This document shows, piece by piece, positions 58,401-64,000 of a stretch of DNA of 64,000 bases. The notes beneath the pieces are model-generated. The model worked only from the letters and a program-made list of their open reading frames with translations. It searched no databases and was not told the DNA's origin. Position numbers and translations under genes: made by a program. The DNA is taken from the NCBI GenBank assembly GCA_020746875.1, contig JAGTJL010000020.1, positions 1,054,001 to 1,118,000 of the forward strand, written 5' to 3'. This stretch comes from Rhexocercosporidium sp. MPI-PUGE-AT-0058. Its lineage: Eukaryota > Ascomycota > Leotiomycetes > Helotiales. Within the stretch, counting starts at the first letter, position 1, and the number at the start of each line of letters is the position of its first letter.

Positions 58401-59002
58401 GACGTCTGAACGTCGCAGGCGCCATCCACGCCGCCGAACATGCAATCCTCAGTCTCATGCCCAACTTTGTCGTCAGCATGCCAGGCGACGTACGCACCGA
58501 GTGCAAAGTCCCACAGAAAGAATTCGCACAAAAGGAAAGCTCCCGCAAACGACCAGCGCGCCTGACGTTCTACGATGCGAAAGGCGGAGCAGGTGGCTCT
58601 GGAATCAGCACCAAAGCATTCGAATTCATTGATTTACTGCTCAAGCAAGCCGTGCGCAGAATAGAAGCCTGTCATTGCTACGAAGGATGCCAGGAATGCG
58701 TCACGAGTGAGCAGTGCAAACATGCTAACGAAGTAATGAGTAAAGCGGGCAGCGAGGTCATCTTAAAAAGCCTCCTAAATATGGACATTGATATCGATGC
58801 GTTGCCTATGGGACCTGAGGATTTGAGTCCTGCAGGCATTGAAACGGTCGTTCTTGCGAAGCCGGTTCTGCCTAAGGGCAGGATGGTTGATATCATGGAG
58901 GCTAGGTCGGGTGGGAAGAAAAGGGGTGATGTTGTTGTGGGGAGGGTGGATGAGGATGGTGTTGAGCGGGAGGTGGTTATCAAGGAGGAACCTGAGGATT
59001 AA
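55472..59002 (+). CDS. HRQ1: HRQ1 (RecQ4-like) DNA helicase
   Basis: Hrq1 is a 3'-5' DNA helicase of the RecQ4 group that acts in interstrand-crosslink repair and telomere care. A single exon gives 1176 aa. The basic N-terminus (KKRKRKH) suits nuclear entry. A winged-helix-like region lies near residues 85-260. Helicase core: Walker A TSTSSGKS (residues 403-410), IFPTKALAQDQRRSL, Walker B/DEIH D514-H517, SAT at 552-554, VATTALELGVDIGSLD, and motif VI QQSGRAGRR (716-724). The C-terminal DUF1998-type part ends with a Cys cluster CHCYEGCQEC (C1067, C1069, C1073, C1076), a likely zinc site. These features separate Hrq1 from other RecQ enzymes. All motifs are intact. The start is the first ATG of the frame. 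Confidence 0.95.
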   Translation: MGGLKAATVSNQIVKKRKRKHDDESEHQSPAPSEAGSEASTGTFTVATKAHDGGTKPRRTPKAKEPPKLSRNASSMSNAVPSAVPWPTSFQLLEKTHRALNLVFTFCSTRKHLATTFDNIKATVEGHIKRELTIEDVARIVALRPGGINFAYVDEAMLQVDVRGSERDDTFKGGRAKTWHAAGPAPDASVGGLTGGEGLGYGVDATGEGKEVLFFEFLDGDLKRQVKDKKTGEVTKATRKLRDEDLKMPVFSQKQMTTLIEKRNSKFMSAINAFLNRCDMENIDPEETLKAEAEAYIPEPRNSRSTTPKPEVSTVPKTIPKERKMIAEIITELKESEWYTQQIVPDGHRVFDPQEAIYGDLNFLLSQDLVNALYNTKNITQLYAHQAEAINNLHEGHHVIVSTSTSSGKSLIYQLPVLHELEQDHNTRAMYIFPTKALAQDQRRSLKEMMRFMAGLEETIVETFDGDTPMVDRNMICDEGRIIFTNPDMLHITILPQEEKWRTFLKNLKYVVVDEIHVYNGLFGSHVALIMRRLRRICAAVGNRHIKFISCSATVANPMEHFKTIFGIEDVKMTDFDGSPSGRKEFLCWNTPYKDPGDPASGRGDTMAEAARLFCQLILRGVRVIAFCRIRKGCEALVGAVKQELSNLDRSECMARVMGYRGGYTPQDRRQIESEMFEGKLMGIVATTALELGVDIGSLDAVITVGFPYSISNLRQQSGRAGRRNKDSLSVLLGDCFPTDQFYMQNPDEIFTKPNCELQVDLQNLLVLEGHVQCAAYEMPIRPDEDSAYFGKLLPELAEERMIKDELGFYHCHDRFRPFPSKFVSIRDTEEDHFAIINITHGKNVVLEELEASRAFFTLYDGGIFLHQGNTYLVKEFNPERKIAKVELVKVDWTTQQRDFTDIDPIETEAIRRIPKSLSRAFYGTIKVQQTVFGFFKIDKRRRILDAVQVDNPPVIIFSKGMWLDVPKQALEILVERRLNVAGAIHAAEHAILSLMPNFVVSMPGDVRTECKVPQKEFAQKESSRKRPARLTFYDAKGGAGGSGISTKAFEFIDLLLKQAVRRIEACHCYEGCQECVTSEQCKHANEVMSKAGSEVILKSLLNMDIDIDALPMGPEDLSPAGIETVVLAKPVLPKGRMVDIMEARSGGKKRGDVVVGRVDEDGVEREVVIKEEPED

Positions 59003-60183
59003 TGACCTGTTGATGATAATGATTGCGAATATGTATTAAATGAAGCGAATTCTGGCATGTGCCATTTCAAAATGATGTACACGCATAATCCCTTTTGTAA
59101 GCCCCTTGACCTTCATCTTCCAAGAACCATACAGTATAGTGTGATGGTGCGAGGTCAAATGTTGGGATGTCCCAATTGCAGATAGAACCAAGGTGCGTGT
59201 CTACCAACAGTTTCAATCATTAGAGATTGCTGCAAATTTCCTCTCTCAAGTCTGTTTAAATTCTCGTTCTATTATAATTATAATGGCTACCCTACCGCTT
59301 CCTAGTGCGTCTACAAATGGAAATCTACGTTCGGACCTCGCTCTAACTGTGAGTATTGACCCGTTCATCATTTCTACATTCAATGCTACAAGCCGCATTT
59401 ACCAATTTAAATCATCGTCATTTCATAAATGAATTCTAGTTGCTGTACCAGCCCAAGCACGTGTTTAAGCTATGTTTACCCTGTATATACCCGCCGCTCT
59501 ACTATCGTATCGTGTTAAAAATATGTGCCCCTTTTCAAGCGAGACATATTTCGCTTAGTTCATCGTCGCTCATCTAAACACCTCATTGTATCGACGCATT
59601 GCCACAAACATCTACGTTCCAGCGCTTAAAATAGAATTCTTTCAAGCAATCTCATATTTCCCCTTGCAGATAGATAAGGATAAGCTCTCGCGTCACCCAG
59701 GAAAGTCCTATTTGAATGCGAGGTCTCACTCTACATCAACTTTATGCATGGTTGAATTTATGTTTGTTTTATTTCGTTTTGCTTCATTTTTGTGCTACTC
59801 CTAAAGAAATCACACCGGTATTGTTTTTTGCTTCCCAAATCCACAACCAAGAAAATGAGCGCAAGAAAGAAATATTTATGAAAGGGGAAAAATGCGGAGC
59901 TGCTCAATAAGGAATCTCGTAGTGGCGACCAGCATCCTCGCTGATCCAGCCTGCCAAAGTATAGAAATTATGCCAGCCGATCGTGAGATCATGTCTCCAG
60001 CAGAAGGAAACACGGATAGAGAGACTTGATAGTTCTATTCTAGAGACTCGTAGAGCTAGCGAAGCTATTGTGGGAAGTATATGTTGGTATGGGGAGCTCG
60101 AAACTGCGGGCGACTGTTGAAGACCACAGAAGCTGTCTTCACACTCCCAATGACCCAGAAGGTAGCATTATGGTGGCCAAAAA
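59003..60183. other. convergent 3' spacer between HRQ1 and the RRM-like gene
   Basis: About 1.2 kb of AT-rich DNA holding two 3' ends. It contains one weak candidate small gene, listed next. Confidence 0.45.
59283..59577 (+). CDS. weak candidate: two-exon ORF of 67 aa
   Basis: ATG at 59283, 22 codons (MATLPLPSASTNGNLRSDLA...), then a GTGAGT donor at 59349 and a TTCTAG acceptor ending at 59439. A 46-codon second exon runs in phase to TAA. Both splice sites are good and the intron would be 91 nt. No known family, no signal peptide. It lies in a 3' spacer, so chance cannot be excluded. Confidence 0.2.
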
Positions 60184-61795
60184 TTAGTTTCCGTCAATGG
60201 CGCAAGGATCCTGAACGAACTGCCATCGGAGACCCGGAATCTTGTTCTCCTTGTGGAGGTACAGGGCTGCCGCGCGAGACTGGGCTGTGGAGACTGTTAG
60301 CCAAATCATCACTAGCTTGGCAAGGATTCTTTTCCTACCGAGGATACTCTCGAAATGGAAATGAATAGTCTTGTAACCACCCTCAGTCCATTCCTCCTTC
60401 TTCACCAGGGTGAAACGAATGTTTCTGTGGAACTTGGCCTCAAGATCATCTGCATCAAGAAGTTCCTCCGGACCCTCGACCTTCAAGACTCTGGATTGGT
60501 GTTCCTTTCCCTCCTCAATTCCCCAGCATGGGTGAACACTAGGAACGACCTCGACCTTCTGTCCGCGAATGTAAACGCCCTCATTTCGGGCACGACTGAG
60601 GAATCTAGCGGCAGCCCCTTGGTGCTTGAAGGTAAGAGTGACGGCGCAAGTATCGTAGTCTCGGTTGGGCTCTTGACGAGAGTACTTGTAAACGCCTCCT
60701 TCGCGGACAATGTTGAAGATGTCTTCCGAGGTCCAAGCTGGGTCAACCCACTTGATGTAGACAGCTGTGCTCAGGTATTGTGGGCAGGCTCTATCTCTGA
60801 TCAAAAACTCACTGACTTCCCCTTCGTAATTTGGCTCTATGTCAACACCAGTATCATGTGCCAATCGAGCCACTTCAGGGTTCGTTGGTGGTCTGTCATG
60901 TGTCAATGCGAATGATGGACGGAAGCCTTGGGATTGGTGGCGGACAGCAGTTCCGGAGCGCCGTGGGTGGGGAGTCGAGGAGCCAGCATCATCTTTAGAT
61001 GGAGGTTCAGAACCGAGAGCAGAAGAGGTTCCGTTAGCCTCGGATGGAGGAGATCGGTATGATCCTGTGGTGGTGATGGTGGTGGTGAAGGAGGCGGAGA
61101 AAGTGGTATGAACCGAGAGATTTTGACTGAAAGATCCACTTGAGGGTTGCTCTCCAGCATGACCTTGCTTTGAGATCCACTTCAAAGGTTCTGTGGTTGT
61201 TGTAGATATATTGCCCTCCTCCATGTCCTGGCTCTCGACGATCAGGTTGGGGAAATGGGCTTGAGTACCATGCCAGTCTATTAGGATATTAGCAAAGTAC
61301 GAGACTTTACCAACGCTGGGAAGAAAATACTTCTAGTCTCCTTGATCTCCGAAATATATATGGCAAGAGTCTTGCGCTCCTCCTGAATATCAAGAATAGT
61401 TTCCTCTCTGGCGAGGACTTGCGTATGTCAGTACCCCGTCGTATTAATTAGAAAATCGACTTACATCTAGCTCTCTCAACTTCTGGCAAACTCCTAGCAA
61501 TGGGGGTGATTGGTGCCGTCTTCATCCGACGAATAAGCTGCCAGTTCATGTTCTTTATCGGCTCGCGAACTGCGCGCTCAAGAGGTCGACCTGGAATGAG
61601 GTTAGATGAAGATCAACTGCGCCGAGAAGGAAACGATGAATTTATTGAGGACTTTGACCGAGAGTAGAGTACAAGGAAGATACAACCAAGCTTCCAGTAA
61701 TACCTGCTGCGGTAGGAGGGTGACTTACCGTCATTGCTGAAGCGCAAGATGCCTTGACTGTCGAAACGCTCTTCAGCCCAGTTGTTGAACTTCAT
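60184..61795 (-). CDS. RRM-like putative RNA-binding protein
   Basis: Five exons, 61795-61729, 61590-61465, 61417-61331, 61277-60339 and 60284-60184, give 439 aa. The N-terminus MKFNNWAEERFDSQGI is built only after splicing. A coiled coil (EERKTLAIYISEIKETR) follows, then a Ser/Thr-rich linker. An RRM-like fold lies around residues 255-325: YLSTAVYIKWVDPAWT as the RNP2-side strand, TCAVTLTFKHQGAAARFL as the RNP1-side strand. A second, weaker one begins SRVLKVEGPEELL. The aromatic RNP1 residues are not classical, so RNA binding is inference. The last intron (60338-60285, 54 nt, GCTAAC branch site) is stop-free and a multiple of three. A single-exon reading would start at MEEGNIST (61224) and miss 93 conserved-looking residues plus the splice. 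Specific role unknown. Confidence 0.75.
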
Positions 61796-63160
61796 GTTTT
61801 TGCCTGCGTGGACACAAGGGCTGGAAGTTTGGTTGCAAGTAAGGGATGGTGTAAAAGAGGATGGATTTTGGTGTTGAGTTCTTAAAAACTGATGGGGGGA
61901 AGATGTCGAAGGATTAAGGAATGATTGCGCTGGTTCAGAGCAGATTATCTATGCCTACAAAGACTTTCAGCCTGGTCCACTACTCGAGAAGACGCTAGTG
62001 AAGTCATGCACATCAGGCGAGGAGATTTTGCGACATTCTACGACATTTTTGTGAATCATTGACCAGGCAACGAGTCTGCCGCGACATCTGGCACATTTCC
62101 AAAAGAACAGCCACAATTGCACGTCAAACAGATAGTATGAGATGTTATATATATAATTATACCTACATCCGACCGGAAAATCATTTTGACAGCACCGCTG
62201 TATGATAAGATTTTGCTTCAAATGACTAGTCATGTGTTATTTCGACCCTTTTTAAGCGAGCTTGACGAGTCACTCAACCACTCTTCAGTCTCGTCTTTGT
62301 CTTTGTCTCCCCCATTCACCTATCGCACTGCTGCATTATAGATGAATCTTTACTATTGTTCCCGCTTGGAGCTCTGAAGTTGTTAAAATGCTCTAAGCAA
62401 TGCGTTTTTCGAATGGCCTTCGAGAACGTTCCTTTCTGCTTCACCCGTGTTGACAGCCTCGAGGAAAGATGGGATCTCGACTAAAAAACTGAATCTACAA
62501 TTTCACAACGCGTTAAAAACCGATACATATACAACTTTTCTTTGCTATCTGATATGGTTGCAGCCATGAGGTAATAGCTGCCCAGAATCCCTGCGCGACC
62601 CAACGAGCACGGTGATCTCGACCCGCAGTGTGTTAAAGAAACCTTGACCCAGCTTCTGGAACAGACAACTGTAGACCACCAGCGAATACACCCTGAAAAA
62701 TTCAACAAGCCTTGTTGCTGCTGTGTCACTACCAAAGCTTCCAAAATACCAAGTCCAGGTGCATGGGAAAACATTCTTCTTCCAGCACTTTAAGTGGTAA
62801 GTCCGCTCGAAGATGCCTCGGGATTCTTGTCTCTATCTCTGACATATAGTGCAGGTACCTCAAAGAGTAAACTCTACCCTTAATTTTTAACACGAACCGC
62901 CAGTGCTAATATATCTCCTACGATGGCCAGCGTTACTGAACCAGATCAAATCAAATCAAGCCCGTATAGCAACATATCCAATTTCAAGTTCGACTTAAAA
63001 GTATACAGTGGTGCGATCAAAGAAATCCCCGACGCCGGCAAGACTTTCCCAAGAAAATAAATTGACACGGGAAGGAAAGACCCCTGTATGCCATACCGCC
63101 CCGTTTCGATTCGTTGTCAACACTCTGCCTGCAGTTGGCTCTTCGAATTGGGTTACTTAG
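61796..63160. other. spacer upstream of the RRM-like gene
   Basis: Contains a TATATATAATTATA stretch at about 62147-62160, upstream of the minus-strand gene. A 97-codon frame at 62774-62481 (minus) has no family features. Nothing else supported. Confidence 0.4.
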
Positions 63161-64000
63161 CACAACCACAATTTACCAATTTCTGAAAACAAGATCACTG
63201 TCTCTATCCCTGAACGATATTCATGGCGGCGTCAAGAAGAGCGAGGACCAATTAATCCTTATCGACAGCCAACATTTCCTTCACTGTCCGGCAATGGAGG
63301 GTTCAAAAGCCCCCAGCGCAACGCGCCACTTCTACCATTTAGGCGCTTCCAAGAACCTGTTCGGATATTCAAGAAGGCTCTTAATTCACATATTCCCCTT
63401 ACCATTAGATCGATCATGGACGTTCTGATGGCGCCGGGAAACCAGGAATTGTCGATGTTTCAACCATCGAACATGCGCCTAGGATGGTCAAGGCCACAAG
63501 CTCTTTTTACCAGCAGCGAAGTTTCATCCACCAACTGCGAGGACAACAGGGACTCAGCGTACTTCCATCATCGGGGATATGTCTGCTAGAAGAAGATAAA
63601 AACCACTCTCTGTGAATTGCAGGAATCCCTTGAGGAATAAGTATCTCGGAGTTCTTCGACAACATCCACCTTGGCCCAGTCAAATCTCTTGACTTGTCTT
63701 TTCCCAATGTGAATATTGACGCTGTGGTAGCAAAGTTGCTGTTTACATATCCAGAGAGTGCTGCACATTTGATGGATTGCTATCGGCGTCGTGGCACCTG
63801 GTTTGGCGTCTGACCCTTCAATGTCAGATACGATAGGAAAGGTCAGAAACGCAGCAGCGCCTCAGAGACCCGAGTCCTACATATAAAAGTCCTTTGAAGA
63901 TCATGAACCTCCAATTCTGGTCTCCATACTTTGACACTACTTACATCTTCGTCATTGACAGAGCGTCCATCCTCCCTTGCTCCAGTCCAGCATCTCCTGG
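63161..64000 (+). pseudogene. broken RRM-like gene, runs past the window end
   Basis: After an acceptor-like TTACTTAG (ending 63160), a coding-like frame runs KITVSIPERYSWRRQEERG, then PFRRFQEPVRIFKKALN, to about 63440. The same protein then continues in another frame (IVDVSTIEHAPRMVKATSSF), a one-base shift. That frame is cut by TGA at 63613-63615, 63631-63633 and 63811-63813. Between and after the stops lies an RRM-like unit: IAGIP, SEFFDNIHLGPVKSLDL, then VVAKLLFTYPESAAHLMDCY. A RVLHIK segment follows near 63870, as in the second fold of the neighbouring gene at 60184-61795. It looks like a decayed relative of that gene, in opposite orientation. The last part may shift frame again. Sequencing error is possible for a single shift but not for three stops. 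Confidence 0.6.

Noticed and set aside
61331..61465. Apparent frameshift in the RRM-like gene
   Set aside because: Came from a misread base; re-reading the line showed exon 3 joins in phase using the acceptor at 61418.
63114..63428. 104-codon plus-strand frame
   Set aside because: A shadow frame of the broken RRM-like gene, whose coherent frames are the other two.
1..64000. tRNA genes, CRISPR arrays, complete transposons
   Set aside because: GTTCGA-type T-loop candidates (for example near 40142) lack a cloverleaf context. No spaced repeats of CRISPR type and no transposase or reverse transcriptase motifs were seen. A covariance-model search was not possible.

Overview
The window is a piece of a filamentous ascomycete (Pezizomycotina) genome. 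Genes carry short spliceosomal introns of about 47-120 nt with GTRAGT-like donors and CTAAC/CTGAC-like branch sites, intergenic DNA is long, and several families (two-PAS regulator, PTEN, EED, cPLA2, fungal cytochrome P450 and terpene synthase) are typical of that group. A leotiomycete is my best guess, from impression only. No tRNA, rRNA, CRISPR array or complete transposon was recognised. All introns and exon joins below were read by eye from splice signals and reading phase.

Layout. 1-16 kb is housekeeping and regulation: YIP4 (Golgi, cut by the window edge), a PAS-domain protein, the Polycomb PRC2 subunit EED, a membrane protein disulfide isomerase of Eps1 type, TDP1 (DNA repair) and acyl-CoA-binding protein. 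17.9-33.3 kb holds a PTEN-type phosphatase, an unrecognised 764-aa protein, a Pho80/PCL-type cyclin, a mitochondrial-type cPLA2 and exocyst EXO70. 33.7-34.3 kb holds a probable unannotated small membrane protein with a Cys-rich N-terminus.

38.0-47.8 kb is an accessory block: a class I terpene synthase (minus strand), a cytochrome P450 (plus) and a family-1 glycosyltransferase (plus), with only spacer between them. Together they read as a compact, apparently undescribed terpenoid-glycoside pathway: cyclise a prenyl diphosphate, oxidise it, add a sugar. 48.5-50.7 kb is a T5orf172 (GIY-YIG-like) domain protein with a repeat-derived Ala/Glu tail, followed by a 19-G homopolymer and a decayed gene of the fungal F-box/2EXR-like type (50.8-52.6 kb).

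53-64 kb returns to nuclear genes: a Yrb2/Hba1-like Ran-binding FG protein, the HRQ1 helicase, and an RRM-like protein on the minus strand. Just beyond, at 63.16 kb to the window end on the plus strand, is a broken gene that seems to be a relative of that RRM-like gene. Functional links: EED implies H3K27 methylation, a known silencer of fungal secondary metabolism, so the terpenoid block is a plausible target (inference). TDP1 and HRQ1 are both repair enzymes but are not adjacent.
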